From assembly GCA_963170055.1 (NCBI GenBank), contig CAUJGJ010000200.1:236175-300174 (forward strand): DNA of 64,000 nucleotides, given 5' to 3'. The notes beneath the pieces were generated by a model. It was not told the DNA's origin and searched no databases. It saw only the letters and a list, made by a program, of their open reading frames with translations. The stretch comes from Halisarca cf. caerulea (Eukaryota; Porifera; Demospongiae; Chondrillida; Halisarcidae). Positions 11,059 to 29,579 of this stretch are shown piece after piece; the stretch's first letter is position 1; each line of letters begins with the position of its first letter. The translations under genes and the position numbers were made by a program.

Positions 11059-12267
11059 TCACTTATCAATCCTCAAGTACACAACAACACTGAAACGCAC
11101 ACATCCAGCCAATTCCATCCATTGCGTGGCTTTGACATGTTTATCATCCGCAGATGGTGGATCCTGGAGATTCCACAAGGTGTAGGTATCAAAGGAATCC
11201 TCACATTGCAATGACATGTCATTTTTCACCACAACAGTTCCGCAATATCCCCCTGGAAACTGCATAACCTTCCCTTTCAGAGGTCTTCCACGAAATGATG
11301 ACAAAAACACTAAAATGGAGTAAGATGGAGCTGAAAATCAACAGAGACATAATGAGGTGACTTTCTCATAAGTATAGCAATGGCAAATGAAATTATTTTT
11401 CATTCATTCAGTTCTTATCCTGTTTTTCCACATTCATATAATTCTCATCAAAGCAAATGGAAAACTCTCCTTTTATACATCTAGCTTAGTCTCGAAACCA
11501 GACTCTCTTCTCGTGATGTGACATCATGCTCGCCCCCAGTCGGATTAAATTGCGGCCAACGTAGGGTCTGGTTCCGAGACTACATCTAGCCCTCTTCAAA
11601 AAAGGGCTTGTACCTGGCTGTAAGACAAGCCAATACAATGGTGATTGTGATACTGCTTATCGCTAATGTCGTAGATATTACCCAAAACATTACTTCAAAA
11701 CTAGAAACTAGCATTAAACATATATCATATATCATTGTGCTTTTCAGTCACATTCGTGACTTCAGACACCAAGGTTAGGTGCCGCCAGACAGGGTGGACT
11801 TATAATTGGTTTGTAAAAGGATTGATTGCAAAGTAAACCTTAGAATTAAAAGCGGCTGACCTCTGGTTGGAAATGAAGGCATAAAAGAAAAAATGTAGGC
11901 TCGTACAAATGTGTATATAACTTGAGAACTTAGTGATTAGTAATTGCATGAACTCAAAGTATATACAGTATTGTGTGCACAATGGAAGCATAGATACGAT
12001 ATACTTAAAATGCCATATAGAGTTCAAGTGAACGTTCACAATTTGATGTGGTCCTAAGGGTGCTACGCAAATGTATATGATGTAACAAATAACTATGATG
12101 GAAGTAACTGACAGACCTTCGTTTATCTCTGACTGGATTGGAAGGAAAAATGTGTCGAGGTTGATACTTCGAATATCTTCTTTTTCACACACTGAGAATG
12201 GCATAGAATTGACTTGTTTTAATCTCTTTCTACTCCTACATCGAGCAAATTTTAAGTTTACCGCCAT
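11059..12267 (-). CDS. RNASEH2C: Ribonuclease H2 subunit C
   Basis: Two exons, 12267..12117 and 11309..11059, join in phase 1 to 133 residues (human 164). RNASEH2C is the non-catalytic scaffold that, with subunit B, holds the catalytic subunit A of RNase H2 in the nucleus. The enzyme removes ribonucleotides from DNA and degrades RNA in RNA:DNA hybrids. Family blocks seen are NSMPFSVC...FFLPI near residues 20-45, then the core SFRGRPLKG (human SFRGRCLRG), FPGGYCGTVV and YTLWNLQDPP with the following ATQWMELA. The C-terminus ends CVRFSVVVYLRIDK, close to the human end. The exon 1 donor is gtctgt, weaker than most here. Start is aagATGGCGG. The gene is divergent from RPS26. Confidence 0.88.
11487..11582. 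mobile_element. 96-bp MITE in RNASEH2C intron
   Basis: Left end tagtctcgaaaccagactct and right end agggtctggttccgagacta are inverted repeats (18 of 20 pairs). Same family as 7833..7943 and 10960..11037. Non-coding. It lies in the RNASEH2C intron (11310..12116), which otherwise holds nothing recognised. Confidence 0.75.
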
Positions 12268-12338
12268 CTTTCGTAGGCCCTCACGAAGATCACGTGCGCG
12301 ACCACGTGGTTCTTTCTCCCTCGTGTACGAGAAGTAAA
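12268..12338. promoter_or_regulatory. Bidirectional RNASEH2C/RPS26 promoter with two E-boxes and a TOP-like tract
   Basis: 71 bp between start codons contain CACGTG at 12291..12296 and again at 12303..12308, one helical turn apart. These are the consensus of USF/MYC/MITF-type bHLH-Zip factors. A pyrimidine run (tctttctccctc, 12311..12322) just before the RPS26 start resembles the 5' terminal oligopyrimidine tract that puts ribosomal protein mRNAs under mTOR translational control. Sites are seen; use is inferred. Confidence 0.65.
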
Positions 12339-13127
12339 ATGGTGTGTTTTTCAGAGAAATGATTTTAATCTGCCTTTTTAGTGAGCCTATCAGTCATTTC
12401 TCCAATAGACTCAAAAGCGAAGAAATTGTGGTCGTTCAAAACACGGACGAGGACACGTTCGTTACGTTCGATGTACTAATTGTGCCAGGTAGGTGTCGTG
12501 TCTTATGTTGTTTCAGAACATATCTGAGTGTTTTCTGTGCTGTAGATGTGTTCCAAAAGACAAGGCTATTAAAAAGTTTGTGATAAGAAATATTGTTGAC
12601 GCAGCAGCTGTTAGAGATCTTCAAGAAGCGTCTGTATATGAAAGTACGTATGTACTGAACATAGGTGTAGTAAGTATATGACATGTGTAGGTTTTTCCGT
12701 GATCCCTACATCCTTGTAAGTACAGAGAGGCATATTCTACTATGGTGTATGGTTCTGCTTGTACACACTCAAGATATTTCCTGTCCTCTTCTGTCTGAAT
12801 ATTTCAGATTTTTTTATTTATTTTTGAATAGCTAAATCTGTAGTTTTATAATAGGATCTCAATCATGTATTGTCTAAACCCTTTGTCATGTGCAGAGAAT
12901 GAATACAGACCACCAGCCATTTATATGAAGTTGTACTACTGTGTGAGTTGTGCCATTCACAGTCGCATTGTTAGGAACAGGTCAAAAGAGGAGAGGAAGA
13001 TTCGTACACCACCACCACGATTCCGACCTAAGGTACACATGCTACTGATTTTTGGTGTGCACTGACCTGAATGTAGCACCTTGTTCTGCCACTGCAGAGA
13101 GACGAACAAAAGGCAACAGCAAATTGA
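12339..13127 (+). CDS. RPS26: 40S ribosomal protein S26 (eS26)
   Basis: Five exons, 12339..12341, 12409..12488, 12546..12643, 12896..13032 and 13098..13127, give 115 residues, exactly the human length. The first coding exon is only the ATG. This is common in ribosomal protein genes and is supported by the next exon opening with [20 protein letters not shown]. Conserved blocks are [58 protein letters not shown] and TPPPRFRPK. The paired CxxC cysteines of the zinc site are intact. eS26 sits at the mRNA exit channel of the small subunit. The 3' end converges on CWC25 with 54 bp between stops. Confidence 0.97.
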
Positions 13128-13181
13128 TCGTGCAGTGTTAGAACAATTCGAATGAACAACCATCATTTGTTTAGAATTGTA

Positions 13182-14417
13182 TTATTTCTCAAAAAAGTTC
13201 TTATCTAACGCGGCATTAGTTCGTTGAACCATTGCTTTGTTTCTGTGAATTCTGTCAGCAACAGAGCAGGTAGTTTGAGAGCTGTATGACTTGACACGCA
13301 TTTCTCTGCAAAAAGAGAAGTGTACATAGTCAAAATCAAGCAATACCACACAGAAAAGTACGTAGTTTACAACTCACTGGAGAAAATCCGGATTCCTATC
13401 ATTTCTGTCATTCATTTCCTCTTCCTCTTCCTGAAGAGCACGTTTTAATCGAGCTTCTCTCTCAGATTCTCTCCACTCAGCATTGGACAACATCTCCTGC
13501 CGTCTTCTCTCCATATCAGACTCGTGCATCTTGCTTTTGACTTTAACATGTGCTACTGTTCTTGGGGCGTGTTTCTGTGGAGATCTTGGTTGATCCTTGT
13601 GGGTGTGTCTCTGTGGAGATCTTGATCGATCCCTGTGGGCGTGTCTCCGTGGAGATCTTGGTCGATCCCTGTGGGTGTGTCTCTGTGGAGATCTTGGTCG
13701 ATCCCTGTGGGTGTGTCTCTGTGGAGATTTCGACCGATCTCTGTGGGAGTGTCTCTGTGGAGATCTTGGTCGATCTCTGTGCATGTGTCTTGGTGGAGAT
13801 TTCGACCGATCCCTGTGGGTGTGTCTCTGCAGAGATTTCGACTGATCTACATGCTTAAATGGACGAGACAGGTCTTTAGCTAAAGGCAATTTGGACTTTT
13901 TCTTTTTTTTGTCAGACGTTAATTCCAATGCTTTCTTCAACTGACTCAGTTTAACAGGGTTATTCATTAAAGCTTTCTTCCGCTCCTCCTCTCTCTTTCT
14001 AATGGCAAACAAGGGGTCTTCTCTGATCTTAGCAGCAAGATCCACAGACACGTCAGCATCCGACGGTACGAATAAAGCTCCAGGACCATTAGATAAAGCT
14101 TCCTTCTCGCTATCGGCTGCTTGTTGAAGACTGTCGACTTGTTTGTCAATCTTCTTACCTAATAAATACTCGTCACGATTTATGTTCTGCACCCCTCTAT
14201 ACATCCATTCAAGCCTATCTGATCGCTTTTTAAGACCAGCATCAATAGCCATAGTTTCCATCTCCTCTCTCTCTCGTTCATCCGCCAGTTGTTGGCGAAG
14301 CTCTTCTAACTTCTTTTTCTCCGCCTCATGGGCTTGCTCGGCTTTCCATTTTCGCTCTTGATTTTGCATCGTGAGTGGATGCCAACTCTTCTTCATATTG
14401 AGATCTCCCCCTCCCAT
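13182..14417 (-). CDS. CWC25: Pre-mRNA-splicing factor CWC25
   Basis: Two exons, 14417..13378 and 13305..13182, give 387 residues. CWC25 joins the spliceosome after Prp2 action and promotes the first transesterification. The N-terminus MGGGDLNMKKSWHPLTMQNQ is the signature of the family. It is followed by a charged coiled coil with WKAEQAHEAEKK, LEWMYRG, NRDEYLLGKKID, KIREDPLFAIRKREEE and NNPVKL. A middle region of about ten HTHRDRSKSPQR-type units (13559..13845) is an Arg/Ser-like repeat, encoded by a 30-33 bp tandem repeat. The tail ERRRQEML...NAEWRE, IHRNKAMVQR and LDKNFFEK matches the human C-terminus. An upstream Met (14468) would add 17 unrelated residues and was not used. Confidence 0.93.
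13559..13845. repeat. Coding minisatellite of CWC25
   Basis: About nine copies of a 30-33 bp unit (gtgtgtctctgtggagatct plus a variable tail with tcgatc) encode the H-x-HRDR-x-(K/R)SP-x-R(R) repeat. All copies keep frame. It is probably variable in copy number between individuals. Confidence 0.9.
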
Positions 14418-14542
14418 CTCGAAATCTCTAGACGAATACTGACAGACAAAGAAAGAAACGATTGACAATCCTCAACTCGGGAAAAACGGGACTGACGTAA
14501 GCCGCAAATACAGAAGTTCACGTTAGTTCACTGGTCGTATCC
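14418..14542. promoter_or_regulatory. Bidirectional CWC25/KIF9 promoter region
   Basis: 125 bp between divergent start codons. No TATA box; no factor site that I can name with confidence. Inferred from layout. Confidence 0.5.
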
Positions 14543-17500
14543 ATGACAACCAGTCAAATGGCTACCAGGGGTAGAATAAGGGTTGTTGTTCGTACTAGAC
14601 CTTCCCCATCATTTGCAGGCCACCTTATCAAATTTCCGACGGACGGTAAAGTGAGAAACTCTTATCAGCTATTTGTTTGCCCGAAATGTTGCTTCTTTGA
14701 CGAAGTGCCTTACTAAGCCAGATTTTTGTCGTAGACGGTCATTGTACACCATCGTATTGTGAGTAACAAAGATAAATATATCAACAATCAGCCACCAGGT
14801 TCGAGAGAATAAGAAGTTAACTATATTTAAGGTAGTCTATCCTGTTTGTTTATTCTTGCATCGTTTAGAATGGTCCTTTACAGTTGACAATGTATTGCAC
14901 AATTCAAGTCAAGAAGATGTTTACAGAATTTCAGCAGAAGAAACGGTTAGAAGAGCCTTGGATGGCTTCAAGTTGGTAGCGCATTACAGTCCAGTTCTAA
15001 GTCTGCTTTTACGCTCTGCTGTTGTTGTTTGCAGTGGTACTGTAATGGCATATGGTCAGACTGGAGCTGGGAAGACCTTCACGATGACTGGACACACAGA
15101 GAACTATCGACTACGTGGGGTCATCCCACGTGCTGTCTCTCAAGTATTCCAGGAGATACGCAACAGGCCCGACACAGCAGTCTGCGTCAGAATCTCTTAT
15201 GTGGAGATCTACAATGAGACAATGTATGATCTACTCTCAACATTTCCTGAAAAGGGAGAGTCCCCACCTCCACTCACTGTTGTTGAGGTGAGTTCCCATT
15301 GAATGTACACATTCTTTCAAACAGAACTGGGTAGTCTTACAAGCATACGTACCACATGCGCATGTGGAGGGGATTTCAGAAAATCACATTTCCACTTCAG
15401 ATTTGACCAAATTCTGATTTTTTTAAGTTGAGTCCTATTTCTGTATCTCCATTTTCTGTGACACAAGAAACTCGACTGAAGCTTCATAGCATTCATGCAA
15501 TAAGCTAGCTTAATACATGAATATATGGACCAAAAACATACAAACTAGTTCAATCCGTGCTCAATGTCACCACTGGAATGCAATTCTTAGTATCCCTGGA
15601 ACTTTTGTACTGCCATTCAGAAGGTACTGTTGTGTACTTTGAATGGTCTTGATTGACTGGAATTGATTAATTGATTGAGTGGTTTGCGGTTGCATGATTT
15701 TTTTCTCACTAAGAATGACAAAGGTGGTGTGAGTGTCAAAGGACTATCTGCTCGTCCAGTTCACAATGAAGAAGAAGCACTAAATTTGCTGTTTGAGGTG
15801 TGTCTATTTGGCTTGCATATTTACCATGAGGATTTCCCCACAGTCCCAGCACAACCCTAGCACAGTCCCAGCACAACCCTAGCACAGTCCCAGCACAACC
15901 CTAACACAGCCCCAGCACAACCCTAACACAGCCCCAGCACAACCCTAACACAGCCCCAGCACAACCCTAACACAGCCCCAGCACAACCCTAACACAGCCC
16001 CAGCACAACCCTAACACAGCCCTAGCAAAGCCCCAGCACAGCCCTAGCAAAGCCCCAACACAGCCCCAACACAGCCCTAGCAAAGCCCCAGCACAGCCCT
16101 AGCAAAGCCCCAGCACAGCCCCAACACAGCCCTAGCAAAGCCCCAGCACAACCCTAACACAGCCCCAGCACAGCCCTAACACAGCCCTAGCAAAGCCCCA
16201 GCACAGCCCTAGTAAAGCCCCAGCACAGCCCCAACACAGCCCCAGCACAGCCCTAGCAAAGCCCCAACACAGCCCCAACACAGCCCTAGTAAAGCCCCAG
16301 CACAGCCCCAACACAGCCCTAGCAAAGCCCCAGCACAGCCCTAGCAAAGCCCCAGCACAGCCCCAACACAGCCCTAGCAAAGCCCCAGCACAGCCCTAGC
16401 AAAGCCCCAGCACAGCCCCAACACAGCCCTAGCAAAGCCCCAGCACAACCCTAACACAGCCCCAGCACAGCCCTAACACAGCCCTAGCAAAGCCCCAGCA
16501 CAGCCCTAGTAAAGCCCCAGCACAGCCCCAACACAGCCCTAGCAAAGCCCCAGCACAACCCTAGCACAGCCCCAGCACAGCCCTAACACAGCCCCAGCAC
16601 AGCCCTAGCAAAGCCCTAACACAGCCCTAGCAAAGCCCTAACACTACTTGTTCTTACCATGTAACTAGGGAGAGACCAACAGAGCCATTGGAGCTCATAG
16701 TCTGAACATGACTTCATCGCGTTCTCACTGTGTGTTCACAGTGTATGTAGAGGTGTGTTCACAGTGTATGTAGAGGTGTGTTGACAGTGTATGTAGAGGT
16801 GTGTTGACAGTGTATGTAGAGGTGTGTTGACAGTGTATGTAGAGGTGTGTTGACCGTGTATGTAGAGGTGTGTTGACAGTGTATGTAGAGGTGTGTTGAC
16901 AGTGTATGTAGAGGTGTGTTGACAGTGTATGTAGAGGTGTGTTGACAGTGTATGTAGAGGTGTGTTGACAATGTATGTAGAGGTGTGTTGACAGTGTATG
17001 TAGAGGTGTGTTGACAGTGTATGTAGAGGTGTGTTCACAGTGTATGTAGAGGTGTGTTGACAGTGTATGTAGAGGTGTGTTGACAGTGTATGTAGAGGTG
17101 TGTTGACAGAAGATGCGTATCATGTGCTTAATGTGTGCGTTTGCCTAATAGGTAGCCAGTGTTAACCTTGGAGTAAATTAGCATGCATTTTGGATACCTT
17201 GTAAGGTAGTGCAATTCATGTGCAATGTATCTTTCAACGAGCGGAATACATGATTTTAGCAGTTCCACTTGAACCAACATCTGCATGTCTGTCCATGCTG
17301 TGGTACGTAGCTCTAACCACACAAATGGAATGGAAACACTGCCCGCCTCACCTTAGCATTACATGAAGTTTCAGCAACCAAGAGATGGGAGCACGTAGAT
17401 TGTGGGAGGGGAGGGGCTAGCGTTGTGATGAATGTTGGCAGTATTCCTTCAGATGTGTTGCAGGGTTCTGCCCAGGTAGTCTTCCAAGGTGGTACTCAAG

Positions 17501-18307
17501 TCAATCAATTCACATCAAACACATGTTTGAAGACCTGCTTCTAAGTGTACCTTCCATCCAAAATATCAGCAAAGGCTTTTTTTCAAGGTAATAAGACTAA
17601 ACATGAGACTAATGTGAAGTGTTTCCATTGCAAAAACAGGCTTGGGCAAAAGACTTCATTACTGTGATTTCAAATAGTCTGATCTCTGAAAAGTTAGAGG
17701 TGGTTGACCATGAATTTTTCTGGTCGGACCCAACCACCTCTGACCAGTGTAGGCAGAACCCTGACGTTGGGATATTGAGTGGACACTGGTACTTAGATAG
17801 TGTCTGTTATGAGTGCATTTGTGTAGAGTCTGATGTGGTCTGTGGTGTGGAGTCTGATGTGGTCTGTTGTGTGGAGTCTGATGTGGTCTGTGGTGTGGAG
17901 TCTGATGTGGTCTGTGGTGTGGAGTCTGATGTGGTCTGTTGTGTAGAGTCTGATGTGGTCTGTGGTGTGGAGTTTGATGTGGTCTGTGGTGTGGAGTCTG
18001 ATGTGGTCTGTTGTGTAGAGTCTGATGTGGTCTGTGGTGTGGAGTCTGATGTGGTCTGTTGTGTAGAGTCTGATGTGGTCTGTGGTGTGGAGTCTGATGT
18101 GGTCTGTGGTGTGGAGTCTGATGTGGTCTGTGGTGTGGAGTCTGATGTGGTCTGTTGTGTAGAGTCTGATGTGGTCTGTTGTGTAGAGTCGTTCAAGGGT
18201 GGAAAGTGGTGCTGCTTACACTGTTTCAAAGCTCAACTTGGTGGACCTGGCTGGGTCAGAAAGACTTGGGAAGACCAATGTAAGAGTAGATTAAGTGTGT
18301 GTGTGCT

Positions 18308-18374
<67 letters not shown>

Positions 18375-21300
18375 GGCAGTTTTACCTTGATGGATTGGTC
18401 ATTGCATGTGATGTGTTTAGTGAGGGGGTGGGAGTGTTAGTGAGGGGTGGGTGTGTTTAGTGAGGGAGTGGGTATGTTTAGTGAGGGGGTGGGTGTGTTT
18501 AGTGAAGGAGATGGGTGTGTTTAGTGAGGGGGTGGGAGTGTTTGTGAGGGGTGGGTGTGTTTAGTGAGGGGTGGATGTGTTTAGTGAGGGGTGGATGTGT
18601 TTAGTGAGGGGGTGGGTATGTTTAGTGAGGGGGTGTGTTTAGTGAGGGGGTGGGTGTGTTAGTGAAGGGGATGGGTGTGTTTAGTGAGGGGGTGGGTACA
18701 TTCAGTGAAGGGGCTGGGTACATTTAGTGAGGGGTTCAACAGTTGGGGGTGTTTAGTGAGGGGTTCAACAATTGGGGATGTTTAGTGAGGGGGTGGGTGC
18801 ATTTAGTGAAGGGGTTCAACAGTTGGGGGTGTTTAGTGAGGGGGTGGGTACGTTTAGTGTGAGGTTCAACAGTTGGGGTGTTTAGTGAGGGGGTGGGTGC
18901 ATTTAGTGAAGGGAGTCAACAGTTGGGGGTGTTTAGTGAGGGGGTGGGTACGTTTAGTGAAGGGGTTCAACAGTTGGGGTGTTTAGTGAGGGGGTGGGTG
19001 CATTTAGTGAAGGAGTCAACAGTTGGGGGTGTTTAGTGAGGGGGTGGGTACGTTTAGTGAAGGGGTTCAACAGTTGAGGGTGTTTAGTGAGGGGGTGGGT
19101 ACGTTTAGTGAAGGGGTTCAACAGTTGGGGGTGTTTAGTGAGGGGGTGGGTGTCATGTTTGCACACTATTACATTAGTATGTGTATATGTATATATCAAA
19201 TTTGTCACCGGGCCGTCCATCACTATCCATCACCATCCATCACCATCCATCACCATCCATCAACATCCATCCCCATCCATCATCATCCATCACCGTCTAT
19301 CACCATCCATCACCATCCACCATTTATCACCATCCATCACTGTCCATCATTATTCATCACTATTCATCACTGTCCATCACCATCCATTGCCGTCCATCAC
19401 TGTCTATCACGATCCATCCCTGTCCATCACCATCCATCAGTCTGAAGGTCAAACACAGAAGGAGGCAATGTACATCAATAAATCATTGACATTTTTGGAG
19501 CAGGTGAGTATGAGGGAAATGCAGAGATCCCATCTGCCAGTGTCTATGTCCTATCCCACCTCGTGCACAGGTTGTTATTGCACTAGCCGACAAGAAGAGG
19601 GACCATGTTCCTTACCGCCAGAGCAAACTGACCCACATGTTAAAGGATTCATTGGGAGGTGGCTGCCACACAGTCCTGATAGCTAACATATGGGGAGATG
19701 CGGACCAACTAGAGGAGACCACATCTACTCTGAGGTTTGCCACAAGGATGATGTGCATCTCCAGTGAACCAGTGCAGAACATACTCCAGGATCCTCTGGT
19801 GAGGATCTCTAGTCTCTGCATATGTAGTTCTCTTCACTTCTCTCCCCTCTCTGTGTGCGGAAGCTCCTGTTGAAACAATATGAACAGGAGATCAAGTCAC
19901 TGCGACAGGAGCTGGCAATGCACAACACTCTTGCTAACCGCTCCAATGTCAGCTATGAACCTCTCTCTGAGAACGAGATACAAGACATCCAAAGGGAGGT
20001 GAGGCGATACCTGGATGGGACAGTGCAGGACATTGAGGTTGGCATTGACCGCTATCTATGAAAACAAATGCTTCAATGGTTCTCTTTGTGGTCATGTTCA
20101 GTTGTTGAGTGTTCGGCAAATAAAGGAAACATTCAGTCAGTTCCGTCGGGTTGTACTTGACATGCAGGAGGAGTTCTCCGAAGGGGGGAAATCACTTGTT
20201 GTTCCATCTCAAGCCCACCTCTCCACAAGTCAGCCTGTAGAGAGAAAACACTCCCGAACATCTAAAACAGGCAAGGTCAGTGCTTCAGTAGTAGCATGCA
20301 ACTAGTCTAGCCACTTCACTGAGCTCCACATACAGCAATCAACTGCCGAGAGTTTGGTGAGTGAAGATGTGTTAGTTGGAGACACTGATGGTCAGGGTTT
20401 CAGCCTTGGTATAGCCCCAGCACTCTCTAGAGGTGTCCTCTCTCCCGTTGTTGCTACCAAGAAGATGAAGAACAAGGGAAAACTGACGTGCGTGTGTATG
20501 TGCTGTAAATGTACGTATGCACTTGGTTTGAATTGACTGTACACGTACATATGTACACATGTGCATGCTTCAGTATGTAGCAAGGCCCCATCCATGCAGT
20601 GTGTACTGTAGAGCCCCATCCATGCAGTGTGTACTGTAGAGCCCCATCTATGCAGTGTGTACTGTAGAGCCCCATCTATGCAGTGTTTACTGTAGAGCCC
20701 CATCTATGCAGTGTGTACTGTAGAGCCCCATCCATGCAGTGTGTACTGTAGAGCCCCATCTATGCAGTGTGTACTGTAGAGCCCCATCCATGCAGTGTGT
20801 ACTGTAGAGCCCCATCTATGCAGTGTGTACTGTAGAGCCCCATCCATGCAGTGTGTACTGTAGAGCCCCATCTATGCAGTGTGTACTGTAGAGCCCCATC
20901 TATGCAGTGTGTACTGTAGAGCCCCATCTATGCAGTGTGTACTGTAGAGCCCCATCCATGCAGTGTGTACTGTAGAGCCCCATCTATGCAGTGTGTGCTG
21001 TAGAGCCCCATCCATGCAGTGTGCACTGTAGAGCCCCATCTATGCAGTGTGTACTGTAGAGCCCCATCTATGCAGTGTGTACTGTAGAGCCGTAGACTGC
21101 TATGAAGTGTGTTTGCATTGCTCAGAGACAATGAGGTAGAGGACAGGTTTGATGTTGCCAAGGAAACAGATCCAATTCCCGTTGCTGGTGAGAAGGAGGA
21201 GTTGGAGTACCTGGACACACCCCCTTCCAGAGAGGAAGCCTTTGAACAGTTCAAGAAAGAAAGAGGAAAGGAAGTAAACAGAGTTTTGATGGAGAACAAA

Positions 21301-21712
21301 GGTACCAATTCCCTTGGGATTACGTGTAATACCGTAGAGCGGGAAATTTTCGCGGCATAAATTTTCGCGAATTGAAGTAAAAATTGTAAATTTCACGAGT
21401 TTTATTTTCGCAATGTGAACATTGTTATTTGCGTTTTTTTACGTTTCCAAGTCATTTGCGTCTATTTCTATATAGACTGTTTAAAGTTCGGAGCGTGCTT
21501 TCACTGAGCTTAACGCTCCATTCCTTGGAGAATCTTGCTATACCACGTTGCTTTCCTAACTTTACTGCGCATCTGGCGAAATTTTCGCAGTTAAAGTTTC
21601 GCAAATCTGTACAATTCACGAATATAGCGAAAATATTACCTCGCGAAAATTTCCCGCTCTACGGTAATATGTGCAGGCTACACTACTTACTGGATGGTGT
21701 AACCTGTTAGAC

Positions 21713-21769
<57 letters not shown>

Positions 21770-22082
21770 ACGTGCGCGTGCACATACACACACTGACACT
21801 GGTACAAGGAAAGTCCCTTACTCCTCCCCTAAATAGCCAGGGGAGGGGTGCACCTGTAGGAATGTTCTAGCAAGCTGGACTACTAGTCAGGTAGAATTTT
21901 CAGAGGTATTTGTGACATTTGTTCATCAGACATTCTTCGCTCAAAGCGCAAAGAAGCTCACGACTTGTCTCTTCTACTCAACAAAACAAAACAGTCTATT
22001 GATGAAGTTAAGCAAAGGCTGGACCAGAGAAAAGATATGACAGGTTTGTCTGTTTTGGCACATTATATACCTGTACATATAT

Positions 22083-22127
<45 letters not shown>

Positions 22128-22886
22128 CATGTGTGTGTGTGTGTGTGTGTGGTGTGTGTGTGTGTGTGTGCGTGTGTGTGTGTGTGTGTGTGTGGTCATG
22201 TGCTGTGCACATACTCTCTGTGTAGGTCATCTTGCCACAAGTGATGGAGTGGAAGTGATGGACGAAAGCCACTTCGCTGATTTAGCAGAACTGAAGAAGG
22301 TATTGCAAACAGTGATTGTTTTGTAGTACTTCTTCTGCCAGCTGTATGTCAAACCATAGGTGAGCTAGTTCCTCTCAATATCCCATAGTGCAAGCTGGAG
22401 TATCGGAGTCAACAGGCAAATTTGGACCAGCTAAAACTGGAGATATCCCATTGTCAACAGTTTGTGGAAAGGAGTCGTCAGAAACTTGTTCAAGAGTTTG
22501 ACCACTGGTACCAGGTGTCCTTCCTGGGTGAAGGAGTGGAAGTGGACACAGATCTTCAAGTGAAGATGGCAGAGAGTGATGGGGAGCTATTTGATAGACT
22601 GCAGAAGGAGTTCCTCAAAAATGGAACAGATGAAGTTCGCTTTTACAATGCTAAAACTCGTACTGATATGCGGGTAAGTCCCTACTAATACAAGGGTAAG
22701 TCCCTCTTATCATTAACAGCAAGTAACAATGTATAGAAAACAAGAATACATTCATTTTAACTAGAATTTATACACACAACAGTTAACACTGTTTGTTTCT
22801 TTAACACAGACAACACATCCTAGAAGACGTCCAGGGAATGTGACAAGTTCTTTGCTGAACAAACCACCTACACTACTGTCTTTGTC

Positions 22887-22890
<4 letters not shown>
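14543..22890 (+). CDS. KIF9: Kinesin-9 family motor (KIF9)
   Basis: Seventeen exons join in phase to 769 residues (human 790): 14543..14650, 14735..14798, 14869..14971, 15035..15287, 15714..15797, 16669..16752, 18187..18279, 19441..19503, 19571..19798, 19864..20037, 20102..20275, 20336..20487, 21126..21301, 21930..22043, 22226..22299, 22389..22673 and 22810..22890. The motor domain has P-loop GQTGAGKT (99-106), switch I NMTSSRSH (217-224), switch II DLAGSER (252-258) and YINKSLTFLEQ. KIF9-specific blocks follow: NRSNVSYEPL, SVRQIKETFSQFR, DTPPSREEAFEQFK and FYNAKT. Kinesin-9A motors act in cilia and flagella (central pair) and in some cells at podosomes. Exon 6 was extended to VYVE|gtgtgt by family match. 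Seven introns are filled by minisatellites, GT repeats or a MITE. A second in-frame Met at 14558 is an alternative start. Confidence 0.95.
15838..16645. repeat. Minisatellite in KIF9 intron 5
   Basis: About 800 bp of interleaved units cagcacaaccctaacacagc and cagcacagccctagcaaagc fill the intron between donor 15798 and acceptor 16668. Higher-order mixing of two unit types is visible. Confidence 0.95.
16730..17108. repeat. 21-bp minisatellite spanning the KIF9 exon 6 donor
   Basis: Eighteen units of gtgttgacagtgtatgtaga plus g. The first unit is the last coding part of exon 6 (TTCACAGTGTATGTAGAG then gtgtgt), so the array looks like an amplification of the exon end together with its donor. 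Each unit keeps gacag and gag|gtgtgt. Confidence 0.95.
17815..18188. repeat. 24-bp minisatellite abutting the KIF9 exon 7 acceptor
   Basis: About fifteen units of gagtctgatgtggtctgtgg plus tgtg. The last unit ends ttgtgtag|AGTC, the real acceptor of exon 7 at 18187. Every copy carries the near-acceptor gtgtgg/gtgtag followed by AGTC. The frame is open for 140 codons on the minus strand and through the array on the plus strand, but both are repeat artefacts. Confidence 0.95.
18297..19440. repeat. KIF9 intron 7: GT tract, 20-bp array and catccatcac array
   Basis: A (GT)n tract (18313..18370) is followed by units of gtttagtgagggggtgggtg and relatives (18408..19150). Some of these contain an extra ttcaacagttggg. 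Then comes a (catccatcac)n array (19216..19440), whose final copy, catccatcag, is the acceptor of exon 8. Confidence 0.95.
20578..21092. repeat. 28-bp minisatellite in KIF9 intron 12
   Basis: About eighteen units of agccccatctatgcagtgtg plus tactgtag, with a t/c variant at one position, end 33 bp before the exon 13 acceptor (21125). Confidence 0.95.
21330..21666. mobile_element. 337-bp MITE with long terminal inverted repeats
   Basis: Left end accgtagagcgggaaatttt then cgcg; right end cgcg then aaaatttcccgctctacggt. Perfect over 24 bp, with AT-rich TA-type flanks. The interior has cgcgaa/ttcgcg motifs but no coding frame. It lies in KIF9 intron 13. Elements with this terminus are abundant in several invertebrate genomes (recalled, not searched). 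Confidence 0.85.
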
Positions 22891-29459
<6,569 letters not shown>

Positions 29460-29579
29460 TGTTCAGCTAGCACGGCACGCCCACCCCACCGTTTGTCGTG
29501 TGAAGATCACGTGACAAAGATATACATTCCAAGCAATTCGCCGGATGAGGAAGACTCGCTTCTATCGTCAACTTTTAGC
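29460..29579. promoter_or_regulatory. Bidirectional promoter with one CACGTG
   Basis: 120 bp between the PH/PDZ start and the coiled-coil gene start. It contains gatcacgtgac (29505..29515), an E-box with flanks typical of USF/TFE3-type sites. Inferred. Confidence 0.5.
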
